Below, one piece after another: positions 18,225-28,395 of a stretch of DNA of 64,000 nucleotides. The DNA comes from CBDBJK01 sp965206395. Lineage in GTDB: Bacteria; Chloroflexota; Dehalococcoidia; Lucifugimonadales; CATOSD01. Location of the stretch: positions 138,866 to 202,865 of the forward strand of contig CBDBJK010000020.1 of NCBI GenBank assembly GCA_965206395.1, read 5' to 3'. The notes under the pieces were generated by a model. The model was not told the origin of the DNA and searched no databases. It worked only from the letters and a program-made list of their open reading frames with translations. Position numbers and translations under genes: made by a program. Numbering within the stretch: the stretch's first letter is position 1; every line of letters starts with the position of its first letter.

Positions 18225-19952
18225 ATGATAACGAAGTCTTCTAACTCAATGCTCCAAGGGGAGGTAGCGCAGGAGTCGAAGGGTTATCGCTCTTTTGGTT
18301 CTGCGCTAATAAGGGGCCAGGCAATACACATCGCCTCGGCTTCTCTAATAATTGGTATCGCTCTATGGACGGCCTCACTGACCCTATTCTTCTTTACACT
18401 CGCGCCCACGTTGACATGGGGATCAGGCAATATAGGGGTTGACGGAGGCGAGTTGCTTGCCGCTGCCAACACTCTGGGCGTTCCTCATCCTCCCGGCTAC
18501 CCGACGTATACGCTGCTCCTGAAGCTGTTCGGCACGATAGTTCCGGTGGGAGACTTTGCCTATCGAGGCAATCTCATGTCGGCAGTGCTGGCGTCGGTCT
18601 CCGTCGTAATGGTCTATGTAGTTATTCTCCGCCTGTGTCGCTATCTGAAGCCGCATAGCGCGAAGCCTCTCTGGACTATCAGTTCGGCATTGGGAGCAAG
18701 CGTCTTTGCTGTCTCTCCGCTGTTCTGGTCTCAGGCGATCATAACCGAAGTCTACACCCTGAACACCCTGTTCGTCGGAGCCTTGCTTCTGATAGCCACG
18801 CACCTGGCGTTAAGGTCGCCTCAAGAGCAGGAGCACGACCAACGGGTTACCGTCAAGATGGCGTTGTTCGGTTTTATGCTAGGTCTGGGTCTGGGCAACC
18901 ACCTGACGCTTCTAGCTATCGCCGTGCCATTGATTTTCTGGCTCTGGGCCATATTAGGCTGGCGAAAGCTGGCCTCCCCCTGGACAGTCGGCGCTCTTAT
19001 CCTGGGGCTTGCCATATACGTTTACCTGCCCATCCGAGCCGCCCAGAACCCGCCCGTGAACTGGGGCGGCGCGGACACACTTGGCGGCATGGTATGGATG
19101 CTGAGTGGGCAGGCTTACCGAGATTATGTGTTTGGCGTGCCTTTTGAGGCCATCCCCGAACGCATCGTCGCATGGGCAGACCTCGTTTTTAGACAGTTGA
19201 ACCCGTTGGGGATATTCATCGGGCTGGTGGGCGCTTCAGCCCTGTACACTAGAGCGCGTTGGCTTTTCGCGGCGACGTTAGCCTCGATTGCCATCCTAAG
19301 CATTTATAGCATCAACTACAATACCGTAGACTTCCAGGTGCTCATGATTCCGGCGGTCATGCTCTTTTCGGCATGGATAGGAATTGGCTTTTTCTGGATA
19401 CTCTCTGCTGTTCCGACATGGGCACAAGAAACGCTCGGCACGAAGCGCTCATTGAGGCTGTCGGGGGTCAGGTTTGTCGCGTCGCATCCAGTCCTTCTGT
19501 TGAGTGTAATCGGATTCGGTGCACTGCCCTTTTCGTCGCTGCTTCTTAACTACGAATCGCAGAATCTCAGCGGCGACCGTCGAGCCTATGATTACGCCAG
19601 AGAGATCATTGATGCGGTTCCCGACGGGTCGATAGTGTTCAGCAGCGATGAGGCAAGCGTATTCTCGCTGTGGTACATGCGCTTCGTGGAGGAAAATGAT
19701 CGGGACGTCGCGCCAATTGCCGGGCCGTTGCTGCAATTCGACTGGTACTGGCGCAGCATTCACGAAACATTCCCGGACAAGTTTCCGGCACAAGGCCCGT
19801 CAGAATTCTCCCAGGCGATAAATCGCATCGTTGAGCTTAACTTGGACAACTCCAGGATTTTCTTCACCTACCCGGATCGCTTCCTCGACAACTCATTCGA
19901 GCTTGAGCGCGTCGGAAAGCTGTACGAGGCGAACCTGAAGGTGGAGCGGTGA
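18225..19952 (+). CDS. DUF2723 integral membrane protein (protein O-mannosyltransferase-like)
   Basis: About 575-residue multi-pass membrane protein. The N-terminal part has the DUF2723 signature: an acidic pair in the first outer loop (GGELLAAANTLGVPHPPGYPTYTLLLKLF), followed by many hydrophobic helices. A soluble C-terminal region runs from about residue 450 (YDYAREIIDAVPDGSIVFSSDEASVFSLWYMRF). The fold resembles GT-C glycosyltransferases, and the catalytic role is inferred. ATG 18225 is chosen over TTG 18213, because the latter overlaps a TATAAT at 18208-18213 that could be the promoter -10. Confidence 0.8.
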   Translation: MITKSSNSMLQGEVAQESKGYRSFGSALIRGQAIHIASASLIIGIALWTASLTLFFFTLAPTLTWGSGNIGVDGGELLAAANTLGVPHPPGYPTYTLLLKLFGTIVPVGDFAYRGNLMSAVLASVSVVMVYVVILRLCRYLKPHSAKPLWTISSALGASVFAVSPLFWSQAIITEVYTLNTLFVGALLLIATHLALRSPQEQEHDQRVTVKMALFGFMLGLGLGNHLTLLAIAVPLIFWLWAILGWRKLASPWTVGALILGLAIYVYLPIRAAQNPPVNWGGADTLGGMVWMLSGQAYRDYVFGVPFEAIPERIVAWADLVFRQLNPLGIFIGLVGASALYTRARWLFAATLASIAILSIYSINYNTVDFQVLMIPAVMLFSAWIGIGFFWILSAVPTWAQETLGTKRSLRLSGVRFVASHPVLLLSVIGFGALPFSSLLLNYESQNLSGDRRAYDYAREIIDAVPDGSIVFSSDEASVFSLWYMRFVEENDRDVAPIAGPLLQFDWYWRSIHETFPDKFPAQGPSEFSQAINRIVELNLDNSRIFFTYPDRFLDNSFELERVGKLYEANLKVER

Positions 19953-20005
19953 AAGTTGAGCGCAACATTGAGTCAGGCCATCTACACGCCCTCAGAACAC
20001 TTTGT

Positions 20006-20365
20006 CTACTCTGCAAGCCTTCTAAACCTATGCCTGCCAGGTTCGACTACAACGAAAGCCCTTTTTAGCTCATCTTCAGAGTAAGTGATCAGAACTGCCT
20101 TGAGTTGTTCATGTCCTATGCGTAGCGCTGAGGGTTCAATGCGAAGATATATAACGCCTGCTCCTAAATCCTCAATGAAGACAAGCCCACCGAAATCCCT
20201 GTCCCTCGTAACGAGTATTCTTCCATGTTCTTGGGATACGCTGAGCAACTCGGCATCAGCCGCTTGAGAAAGGCCTAGTTCAGCAGTTGTAACGATATCG
20301 TGGCCTAAGTCTCGGAGAAATCGCGCAGTCACCGCATAGACATCTTGATCTAGCAAGAATCTCAT
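20006..20365 (-). CDS. DUF5615 PIN-like toxin
   Basis: 119-residue PIN-like nuclease-fold protein (DUF5615). It has the characteristic MRFLLDQDVYAVTARFLRDLGHDIV opening, ILVTRDRDFGGLVF, and a strand/helix pattern with acidic residues D7, D9, D57 and D59. Family members pair with DUF433 proteins and are predicted toxin RNases. It overlaps the preceding DUF433 gene by four bases (ATGA-type overlap), so the two are translationally coupled. Confidence 0.85.
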   Translation of the reverse strand: MRFLLDQDVYAVTARFLRDLGHDIVTTAELGLSQAADAELLSVSQEHGRILVTRDRDFGGLVFIEDLGAGVIYLRIEPSALRIGHEQLKAVLITYSEDELKRAFVVVEPGRHRFRRLAE

Positions 20366-20595
20366 GTCTGAGTTGTTATGTGAATGTCCTCAGCTGACAC
20401 TATTTCAATCGCATACCGGAGGCAAGCACGAATGTCATCGAGTTGAAGATCAGGATAGTAGTCTTGAACTATCTGTTCAAATGGAATCCCTTCACTCACC
20501 AACTCGAGCACGTTCAGCACGGGAATCCTTGTACCAGCCACGCAGGGTTTTCCAAAATGGATGCTTGGATTGACCTCGATTCGTTCTTTCATCAT
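20362..20595 (-). CDS. DUF433 antitoxin-like HTH protein
   Basis: 77-residue winged-HTH protein of the DUF433 family: IEVNPSIHFGKPCVAGTRIPVLNVLELVSEG...FEQIVQDYYPDLQLDDIRACLRYA. It is the usual upstream partner of DUF5615 proteins and probably neutralises the toxin and represses the operon. The start is a double ATG. Whether the pair is active is not shown by sequence. Confidence 0.88.
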   Translation of the reverse strand: MMKERIEVNPSIHFGKPCVAGTRIPVLNVLELVSEGIPFEQIVQDYYPDLQLDDIRACLRYAIEIVSAEDIHITTQT

Positions 20596-20681
20596 TAATC
20601 CTAAATTACAGATTAGCTACACCTAAAGCAGGGGACTTCCATGCTTCATCGCACAGTTGGCAACGCATGTGGAACCCTACC

Positions 20682-22736
20682 CTACTTGATTACTCGCCTG
20701 CGATTGGACAGGTAGTCCATGACGATGTATTGGCCCAGACTCTCCGGAGTGGTGTAGAAAACTCTGCCACGGCTGACGCGAGTCATCTTGTCAACGAATC
20801 CTACCAACTGCACGCTGCGGTCTAGCATGAAGATGTTGAAGATGATACCCTTCAAAGCGCAGCGTTTGACCTCCTCAAGAGTGCGGCTCATCGTGCGGGT
20901 GCTTGGAGGATACTGAAGGTATAGCTGCCCCGCCTCTGAGTGAGCCGTAGGTTCGCCGTCTGAGACCATGATTATCTGCTTCGTTCCGCCTGTTCGACGT
21001 GCGAGCAGACGCTGGGCCAACACAAGCCCGTCCTGAATATTCGTGTACGGGTCGAACTCGTCCCAGGAAAGATATGGCAAGTCCTCCGGCTTTAGCTCCC
21101 TGGCATAGGTGGAGAAGCCAACCACAGCCAGTGAATCTTGCGGAAAGCGCGACCTGATGAGGTTGTTCAAAGCAAGGGCCATCTTCTTGGCCGCCACGAA
21201 ATTTCCTCTCATCACCATCGAAAGGCTAAGGTCAATCATCAACACAGTGGACGCGCGATAGGGCTGCTCTGGCTGGTAGACCTCCAGGTCGTCGGGGTGA
21301 AGACGAATGGGCAAGCAGCCCGCACCAGAAGTAGCCTCGCCTGCCTGACGGATGATGGCGTTCATAAGGCTCTTTTGCAGATGTGGGGTGAAGGCGTCAC
21401 CGAATTCATACTTCTTAGTGTATTCGTCGTACTCGCCCCCCTCGCCCTTGAATCTGCTGTCGTGAGAGCCAGGGCCACTGCGTTTGATGTACGAAAAAAC
21501 CTCTGCCAGGGCCGCCTGACCGATTCTTCTCGTGCCTCTGGGCGTGATTTCGTATTCGTTGCCCATTATAGAAATGTACCCTGCGTCTTCCAGGTGTTGA
21601 ACGGCTCTCTTGAGGCCTTCGAGATGGTGTGTTGCTTCCTCTCCCATCAGGTCGTGAAGTAGCTGAGAATCGACTCCTGACAGGTTAGCGTTCGATTGCG
21701 CGCCCCTGAGTTGACGTTCCAGCGCATCAAACCCCTGCATCTGCTGCATCAGGTTCAGGGCTTCGTCCAGTGTCAGCGACTCATCGCCGTTGAAAGGATA
21801 GTCGCGCTTTAGAGCGCGCATGGGGTAGAGACTTTCAAGGTTCTGAGCTAACTCGGTCATCTCGTCCAGCATGTCTTCGCTTTGGAATACCGAGTCAATC
21901 AGGTCTCGAAGCTGCTGTTGCATTTCAGGAGACATGCTGTTCAGCAGCGACTCCATCTGCGCCATCTGTTGCTGCATCTGCTCTATGAGGTCGTCAAGGG
22001 TTTCAGGAGAATCGGGGCCGAAGAAATCCGCGTACTGTTTCTTGAACTGCCGGAAGTTCGGCTGCTCTCCATCCGTCTTCTCTCTCAAGAGGCGATTGAG
22101 GTCTTGCAACATATCCCGCATTCGGCCAAGGCTCGATTCGTCCATGCCTTGAAGCCGCTCGGTAAGCCCTTTGAAATGGTGTTCCGCCAGCTTTCGGCTT
22201 AACGAACCCAGAAGCTCTCGAAACTGCCTGTTTGCCTCGGCGTCCATGAACTCATAGTCGCGCAGCTTGCCAAGTTTTCCGGCTGCGTTTGGGGGCAGGT
22301 CGTCGAGATACAGGAGGTTTCTCTCGGCGACTCGCTCGATCACCTCCGTGAGGCTCTGTTCATCGCCATTGCCTGGTGTCGCGCCGCTCTGGATGGCCTC
22401 TAGCCTGTCCCGTACTTCTTGGACTCGCCGAGCTATGCCTTCGCGTTCCTGTCGCTCGATCTCATTGAGACGCCCGCCAATATCGCTAACTGCCGAGTCG
22501 GGGTTGAATTGCTTGAGGGCATCGCGCCGCTTCTCGCGCAGACGCTTGAGCAAGGACTCGATGCCCATAGGCTTGCCGTCGGCATCGGTGAGGTTGCCCT
22601 TCATCAGATCGCGCAGAGCCAAAGTCAAATCGCCGGTGTGCATCAAATGCTCGGAAAGCCTGTCCATCAGATCGTCGGCATCGAGCGCAAAGACCTTTTG
22701 ACTCCCATCCCAGCGGGAATATCTATATCTGACCAT
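20682..22736 (-). CDS. VWA-domain protein, partner of MoxR-type ATPase
   Basis: 684-residue soluble protein. The first 400 residues are strongly helical and charged (long coiled-coil-like stretches with Glu/Gln/Arg). The C-terminal von Willebrand A domain carries the metal-binding MIDAS motif in STVLMIDLSLSMVMRGNF and a later IIMVSDGEPT. Such proteins work with AAA+ MoxR or chelatase-like ATPases in assembling or remodelling metal enzymes or complexes. Its start lies one base beyond the stop of the upstream ATPase, so the two form an operon. Confidence 0.85.
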   Translation of the reverse strand: MVRYRYSRWDGSQKVFALDADDLMDRLSEHLMHTGDLTLALRDLMKGNLTDADGKPMGIESLLKRLREKRRDALKQFNPDSAVSDIGGRLNEIERQEREGIARRVQEVRDRLEAIQSGATPGNGDEQSLTEVIERVAERNLLYLDDLPPNAAGKLGKLRDYEFMDAEANRQFRELLGSLSRKLAEHHFKGLTERLQGMDESSLGRMRDMLQDLNRLLREKTDGEQPNFRQFKKQYADFFGPDSPETLDDLIEQMQQQMAQMESLLNSMSPEMQQQLRDLIDSVFQSEDMLDEMTELAQNLESLYPMRALKRDYPFNGDESLTLDEALNLMQQMQGFDALERQLRGAQSNANLSGVDSQLLHDLMGEEATHHLEGLKRAVQHLEDAGYISIMGNEYEITPRGTRRIGQAALAEVFSYIKRSGPGSHDSRFKGEGGEYDEYTKKYEFGDAFTPHLQKSLMNAIIRQAGEATSGAGCLPIRLHPDDLEVYQPEQPYRASTVLMIDLSLSMVMRGNFVAAKKMALALNNLIRSRFPQDSLAVVGFSTYARELKPEDLPYLSWDEFDPYTNIQDGLVLAQRLLARRTGGTKQIIMVSDGEPTAHSEAGQLYLQYPPSTRTMSRTLEEVKRCALKGIIFNIFMLDRSVQLVGFVDKMTRVSRGRVFYTTPESLGQYIVMDYLSNRRRVIK

Positions 22737-22737
22737 G

Positions 22738-24141
22738 CTATCCCCGATAGAGGAACTTTCCAGCGACCTGATCTCTGTTCAGCTTTCGGTTCAGGTGCAA
22801 CCCTTCAAGCACGAATTCGATTGCGGACGCTACCGCCGCTGGCTCGTCAGACGACTCTATTCGCTTCACCATCTCCGGCATATTGCCCATCAGGGTGAGC
22901 TTATCGGCGTACAGTTTGGAAGGAATGTCGCTACCCGCCTCAACTTCCAGCCCATCTTCCTCGAACTTACTAAGGACATCATCGAACTCTCTAGCGTTGA
23001 AATAACGACCGAAGATATTCGTGACCCCCTTTTTTATAAGGTCTTCGACAACCTTGGTTTCCCTCCCATCCTCCACGCTCTCCAACTCTATCTTGCCAGT
23101 AGTTGAGGGAATCATCGTAGGAAGGTCGCTGATTCTGGGCGAGGTCGGCTCTTTGCTTCTAAGGCTGCGCTTGAAAGCGTTTCCAAGCATCGTTTCGTAG
23201 TTGGCTATCGACACGCGAAGGCTGACGCCCGACCTCTGGTTGACTTCAGGGCTGCGCCGGGCGAGTGAGGTAATTTCAGCTATGATCTCCTTCATGTACT
23301 GAGGCACAGTGACCCGCTCAGCGGTATCGTCGAAGCGAGTGTACTCCTGCTCCACAATGCTAATCTCCTCGTCCAGCGTCCTTGGGTAATGGGTGCGAAT
23401 CTGAGCGCCGTAGCGGTCTTTCAGAGGAGTGATGATTCTGCCACGATTCGTATAGTCCTCCGGGTTGGCGCTGGATATCAGCATCATGTCCAGCGGCAGC
23501 ATAATGCGATACCCTTTTATCTGAACGTCCCTTTCCTCCATGAGGTTGAAAAGACTAACCTGGATGCGCTCCGAAAGGTCGGGAAGCTCGTTAATGCAGA
23601 ATATCCCTCTGTTGGTTCGGGGTATGAGGCCGTAGTGGATTGTCATCTCATCGGAGAGATAACGCCCTTCGGCGACCTTTATCGGGTCTATTTCGCCGAT
23701 GAGGTCTGCGACAGAAATATCGGGCGTCGCCAGCTTTTCAGAATACCTCTGTTCCCTGGGAAGCCAGCTTATCTCAACGTTATCGCCATCGCTCGAAAGC
23801 TTGTCCTTGCACTGACGGCATATGGGATTAAAGGGGTCGTCGTTTAGTTCACAGCCCGTGATAAACGGAATCTCTTCGTCAAGCAGAGAAACGATCTGTC
23901 GAATGAGACGGGATTTCGCCTGTCCCCTTTCGCCAAGAAGGATGATGTCCTGGCCCGCCAGAATAGCGTTTTCGAGTTGGGGGATCACACTGTCGTCAAA
24001 TCCAACGATCCCCGGAAAAAGCACTTCGTTACCTTCTATCTTCTTGATAAGGTTCTTGCGTACTTCCTCTTTTACACTAATGGCCTTGTAACTACTCTGG
24101 CGCAGTTCACCAATCGTCTGTGGCTTCTTCGTCTTGGGCAT
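22738..24141 (-). CDS. AAA+ ATPase, magnesium-chelatase subunit I / MoxR-like
   Basis: 467-residue AAA+ protein with Walker A GERGQAKSRLIRQ, Walker B GIFCINELPDL and the chelatase-like arginine-finger region (TPLKDRYGAQIRTHYPRTLDEEISIVEQEY). A short Cys-rich insert (ITGCELNDDPFNPICRQC) sits between the P-loop and Walker B and may bind metal. ATG at 24141 follows GAGGAGAGGA. Together with the VWA protein it resembles the ChlI/ChlD or MoxR/VWA pair. No porphyrin genes are near, so a chaperone-type role is more likely than metal chelation. Confidence 0.88.
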   Translation of the reverse strand: MPKTKKPQTIGELRQSSYKAISVKEEVRKNLIKKIEGNEVLFPGIVGFDDSVIPQLENAILAGQDIILLGERGQAKSRLIRQIVSLLDEEIPFITGCELNDDPFNPICRQCKDKLSSDGDNVEISWLPREQRYSEKLATPDISVADLIGEIDPIKVAEGRYLSDEMTIHYGLIPRTNRGIFCINELPDLSERIQVSLFNLMEERDVQIKGYRIMLPLDMMLISSANPEDYTNRGRIITPLKDRYGAQIRTHYPRTLDEEISIVEQEYTRFDDTAERVTVPQYMKEIIAEITSLARRSPEVNQRSGVSLRVSIANYETMLGNAFKRSLRSKEPTSPRISDLPTMIPSTTGKIELESVEDGRETKVVEDLIKKGVTNIFGRYFNAREFDDVLSKFEEDGLEVEAGSDIPSKLYADKLTLMGNMPEMVKRIESSDEPAAVASAIEFVLEGLHLNRKLNRDQVAGKFLYRG

Positions 24142-24491
24142 ATTAATCCTCTCCTCGTACCCCGTGCCTTAATTTATTGCATGGCGGCCTACAATGGCGA
24201 TTATGATACTACGAACGGCCTCGTTGTAGACACACCTTAATTATACGATAGCATTCATGGCTGTGACTGTGGAATCGCCATTCAGTATCAAGTTTTGCAC
24301 AGCCTGCCTGTTGATGCAACATTGATATTGATCGCATTCTTGCGTTTTGAGTAGCTTTGTGTAACAACTTCCCGCTTGACAGCCGGACGAGACACGAATA
24401 GCCTAGAATCCATCTTCTAGCTCATTGTCCAGTCATTATTCGTGATTAGGTTCCTGTGTTTCCGCCTGAATCAAACCTTGGGAGAGAGTCC
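24142..24491. other. Divergent intergenic region
   Basis: 350 bases between the divergent MoxR-like operon and the MBL-fold gene. TTGACA at 24376-24381 is a plausible -35 for the plus-strand gene, but a -10 at the right distance is weak (TAGCCT at 24399-24404). No ORF or RNA is seen. Confidence 0.4.
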
Positions 24492-25304
24492 ATGGAAAAC
24501 TATATTTGCAAGACCTGCGGTGTAGAGTATACGGAGAGCGAAAGTCCTCCCGCTAATTGTCCTATATGCGATGACCCCCGGCAGTACGTAGGCTGGGAGG
24601 GCCAGCAATGGACGACGATGGCAGAGTTGAAGGCCGCTGGGTACAAAAACGAAATCAGAGAAGAAGAGCCAGGGCTTACAGGCATTGGCATTACCCCCGG
24701 TTTCACCATAGGCCAGCGTGCGCTCCTTGTGCAGACAAGCGGAGGCAATGTCCTCTACGATTGCATCAGCTACCTGGACGATGAGACGATCCAGGCCGTC
24801 AAGGCTCTTGGAGGCATTCAAGGTATCTGCCTTTCACATCCTCACTTCTACGACAGCATGGTCACCTGGAGCCGTGCATTCGATGACGCTCCGATATACA
24901 TACCAGAGGCCGACAAAGAGCACGTCATGCGACCTGACCCGGCGATACGCTACTGGGATGGCAAGCCGCTAGAGCTTGCACCAGGTGTTACGCTTATTCA
25001 GTGCGGGGGCCACTTCATAGGGAGCGCGGTCCTTCACTGGGCTGACGGCGCTGATGGTAAAGGCGCTCTTTTTGTTGGAGACAGCATCACGGTCGTTCCA
25101 GACAGGCGATTCGTCAGCTTCATGACGAGCTACCCTAATCTGATTCCGATGGGAGCAGGGGAAGTGCGCGCGATAGGGGATTCGGTAGAGCCGTTCGCAT
25201 TCGACCGCATCTACGGCGGCTGGTGGAATCGCAACGTCATGAGCGGCGCAAAAGAGTCCATGCGAGCTTCCGCAGAGAGGTATATCCGGCATATCTCGAA
25301 GTAA
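24492..25304 (+). CDS. MBL-fold metallohydrolase with N-terminal zinc ribbon
   Basis: 270-residue protein. Residues 1-30 form a rubredoxin-like zinc ribbon (YICKTCGVEY...CPICDDP). The rest is a metallo-beta-lactamase fold with GGNVLYDC, a divergent metal motif SHPHFYDSMVTW in place of HxHxDH, GGHFIGSAVLHW and FVGDSITVVPDRR. The altered HxHxDH box suggests changed metal binding. ATG 24492 follows GGGAGAG; the longer frame to 24456 lacks a ribosome site. Substrate unknown. Confidence 0.85.
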   Translation: MENYICKTCGVEYTESESPPANCPICDDPRQYVGWEGQQWTTMAELKAAGYKNEIREEEPGLTGIGITPGFTIGQRALLVQTSGGNVLYDCISYLDDETIQAVKALGGIQGICLSHPHFYDSMVTWSRAFDDAPIYIPEADKEHVMRPDPAIRYWDGKPLELAPGVTLIQCGGHFIGSAVLHWADGADGKGALFVGDSITVVPDRRFVSFMTSYPNLIPMGAGEVRAIGDSVEPFAFDRIYGGWWNRNVMSGAKESMRASAERYIRHISK

Positions 25305-25645
25305 TTTTTCATAGGTTACCAGTCATCCGCCGAGGAAAGAGAAGGCTCTGGCTGTCTAGTATTTCGCGTAACCTATGATGGCGCAGGAGAGCGTCCCTGG
25401 CCGGGCTGGTGTGCGTAGGCGGTCGCGCTCAAGCAGTACAAATCCAGCCCACATTCCTTTTCGTAATCGTTCAGGCCCTCTGCGCTCAAAGGGTTGAACG
25501 CTTACCTTTTTCCAGCACGTTCCCTTCACGCGAATTCTATAGCCAATCCAAACTACAAACCTTTTCATGTACTACGAGGTATGCTATATTCTTACATGTT
25601 TCGCAGACCAAAGTTTGTGAAATTTTTCTATATAACCTGTATTAA
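25305..25645. other. Intergenic region, no gene seen
   Basis: 340 bases between the MBL gene and IS5 type A copy 2. The open frames here have no recognisable domain. The region next to the IS is AT-rich. Confidence 0.4.
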
Positions 25646-26525
25646 GAGCGTCTAACAAAACCATTATTGGAACAGAAAGCGAGAGCAGATGATGGCACAA
25701 CCTATGGCCAAGAAAGCCTCATGTATGTCTGCCCTGCGCTCATATCGAACCCGTAAGCGTCGGAACTGATGAAGCCAACTCAGGCTTCTCTCAACCACCC
25801 ATCTATGCACACCCAACCCGCTGCCATGCGGCTCACCTCGCTTGGCCAGCAGCGGCCAGATATGTCGCTTCTTCAACTCCTTGCGAACAGGCTCAGAGTC
25901 ATACCCTCTGTCTCCCTGCGCCTGAAGAGGACGCTTGCGAGGCCTGCCTCGCTTGCCCTTGACAGCAGGTATGGCATCCACCAACTCAAGGGCTTGGGTG
26001 ACATCGTGAGCGTTCGCGCCAGTCAACCTGACCGCCAGTGGAATGCCCTGGGCATCGGTTATGATATGATGCTTGCTACCCGCCTTCGCCCTGTCCGTGG
26101 GGTTGGGGCCTGTTTTCTGCCCCCAAAAACTGCTCGCACTGAAGCACTGTCCAGCACTGCGCGAGTCCAGTCTATGCGCTCAGCTGCTTGCAGGCGCTCA
26201 AGGCATACCAAGTGGATGCGCTCCCAGACTCCCGACTGGTGCCAATCTCTGAGGCGCCTCCAGCAGGTCATCCCACTGCCACAGTCCATCTCCTTGGGTA
26301 GGTCTTCCCAGCCAATGCCTGTCTTTAGCACGAACAGTATCCCACTTAGGACCTGTCTGTCAGGTATCCTGGGCCTTCCTCCTTTCGGCTTCGGTGGTTG
26401 TGGCGGCAGTAAAGGTTGCACCAGTTCCCAGAATTCATCGCTTACAAGGGGCTTAGACATTAGGTCATCCTCCTCCAGAGAATGTCCAGATTCTAACCCC
26501 TTTTATTAGGTTTTGTTAGACGCTC
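25646..26525 (-). mobile_element. IS5-family element (type A), copy 2
   Basis: 880 bp, same ends and orientation as copy 1. The left flank reads TTAA before GAGCG and the right flank TTAG, so the TTA duplication seen at copies 1 and 3 is shifted by one base here. It lies upstream of malate synthase. Confidence 0.93.
25664..26460 (-). CDS. IS5-family transposase in two frames (copy 2)
   Basis: Both reading frames are identical in protein sequence to those of copy 1 (133 and 120 residues), including the T5G5 frame-switch tract. Confidence 0.88.
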
Positions 26526-26700
26526 TTAGTCTTTTCTGAGACAAGTTCAAATCCATCACTCTGGATGCCATCTATGTGGCAATGTACGGCGAATACAACA
26601 TCTTTAGGAACTTCGTCGAAAATAAGAACCCCTTGTAAAACTATCCCACGTTTCCGGGGACCGAACAATTGTAATACTCACCGTACGGGAGATTCATGCT

Positions 26701-28395
26701 ATGCCAGCAACCGCATCTGACAGGATAAAATTTGCGCCAGTGGATGGAACCGAAGAACTTTTCACGCCTGAGTTCGTGGAGTACCTTGTTTTTCTACACG
26801 ACAAGTTTACTCCACGAGTGCGCGAGCTGCTCTCCAAACGGGCGGCGGTGCTTGACAAGGCTCTCAAGCGTGGTGTGCTGCCTACCCACCCGCCAGTGTC
26901 CGAAATCAACACCGGCGACTGGAAAGTCCCTCCTGTGCCCGAAGACTTGAAGAGGCCGGGTATCGAAATATCAGGCCCGGCCTCACTCACGTCTATGTTC
27001 ATCAACGCCCTGAATCCAGGGCCAGAGGGCACAAGGGCGGAGGGCGATCTGGACGACGACGAAGACTCGGCAGGCCACAGGCTCGTTGACACACTGGCGG
27101 CGGCTCAAAATCGACTGGCAGCGGTCGAGGGCACGCTGACCTTCGTGAACATAGAAAGAGGCAGAGAATACAAGGTTCAAGAGGGCGAGATACCCTTCTT
27201 CATGCACAGGGAGCGTGGACTCCAACTTGATGAGCCGGATGTGACGATTGACGAAGTTCCGGTTTCCGCCGCCATTCTTGGCACGGCATTAACCCTATTC
27301 TACGCAGGCCAGGCGCAGATTAAACGAGGACAGGGAGTCTACTTCTACCTTCCAAAGCTAGAGTCGGCACAGGAAGCTGCCTTTTGGAGAGATTTCCTCG
27401 ACGCCAGCCGTGAGTACCTGAATCTTCCCGAAGACGCCGTAATAAGTACTGTAGTCCTGGTAGAATCATTGCCCATCGTTTACGAGATGGAGGAGACCCT
27501 ACACGCCCTTGGGCCTTATGCAGGTGGGCTGAACGCGGCGCGCTGGGACCTCAAGGCAAGCATATTCGAGTTCATCATGGCGGACCCGAATTCGGTCTGG
27601 CCCGATCGCTTCGGCGTAGACATCAAAACCACCGAATTCCTGGCAAATATATTCAGACGCCTGGTGGCTGTCTGCCTCAAGCGGGGCGCCGTTCCCATAG
27701 GCGGCATGGCGACCCCACTGCCGAGTCGCGATGATGAAGTGAACGAATCGGCAGCGTCGTCGATTCGGGCCGACAAGGAGTGGGAAGCGAGACAGGGCTT
27801 TCTGAGAGCCTGGGTCGCCCATATATTCCACATGAAGGCCGCCGCAGACCCGTTCAAGGAATGGTGGGGTACTGGCTGGCAGCCTACTCCTGAGATGCGC
27901 GACCCGGACAACTACCCCGTGGAGATCAAAGTCCCTGACGGGCCTATCACCGTGGAAGGCACTCGAAGAAACGTCCGAATGGTGATCGAGTACGTTGAAG
28001 GCTGGCTCAACGGACGCGGGGCCAAGGGCATCGACAGCCTTGAGGGAAAGCCGGGCATCCACCCCGCCCTGATGGAAGACCTGGCGACAGGCCGCATGTC
28101 TGTCGCTCAGATCGCTCAGAGAATTATCCATCACGCCAGAGATACTGAGACAGGCGAAGCTCACGACTTCTCCCTGGTGAAACGGCTGCTTCAACAAGAG
28201 CTAGAGGACATCCTCGACAAACGAAAAGCCGACACCGAGGAAAAGGCGTACATCGAGGCGAAAGAAAGATACCGTAAATCCGTCGGTATAGTCATGAAAT
28301 GGATCAAGAACTACACCGATTTTGACTTCAGAAGCCTTGGCTCGTACACCAGGGCAGACCTCGACGAAATCGCTGCGGCGGACGAGGCCTTCTAG
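26701..28395 (+). CDS. aceB: Malate synthase
   Basis: 564-residue enzyme that condenses glyoxylate with acetyl-CoA to malate. Family segments are visible in order: ISGPASLTSMFINALNPG, the acidic DLDDDEDS segment, GQGVYFYLPKLESAQEAAFW, STVVLVESLPIVYEMEETLHAL, AGGLNAARWDLKASIFEFI, and the C-terminal domain with EYVEGWLNGRGAKGIDSLEGK. The isoform A layout fits best, though GLNAARWDLK differs from the common GLNxGRWDY. No isocitrate lyase is present in the window. The stop codon TAG is part of the CTAG target of the IS5 element that follows, so its own terminator now lies 1.2 kb away. Confidence 0.88.
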   Translation: MPATASDRIKFAPVDGTEELFTPEFVEYLVFLHDKFTPRVRELLSKRAAVLDKALKRGVLPTHPPVSEINTGDWKVPPVPEDLKRPGIEISGPASLTSMFINALNPGPEGTRAEGDLDDDEDSAGHRLVDTLAAAQNRLAAVEGTLTFVNIERGREYKVQEGEIPFFMHRERGLQLDEPDVTIDEVPVSAAILGTALTLFYAGQAQIKRGQGVYFYLPKLESAQEAAFWRDFLDASREYLNLPEDAVISTVVLVESLPIVYEMEETLHALGPYAGGLNAARWDLKASIFEFIMADPNSVWPDRFGVDIKTTEFLANIFRRLVAVCLKRGAVPIGGMATPLPSRDDEVNESAASSIRADKEWEARQGFLRAWVAHIFHMKAAADPFKEWWGTGWQPTPEMRDPDNYPVEIKVPDGPITVEGTRRNVRMVIEYVEGWLNGRGAKGIDSLEGKPGIHPALMEDLATGRMSVAQIAQRIIHHARDTETGEAHDFSLVKRLLQQELEDILDKRKADTEEKAYIEAKERYRKSVGIVMKWIKNYTDFDFRSLGSYTRADLDEIAAADEAF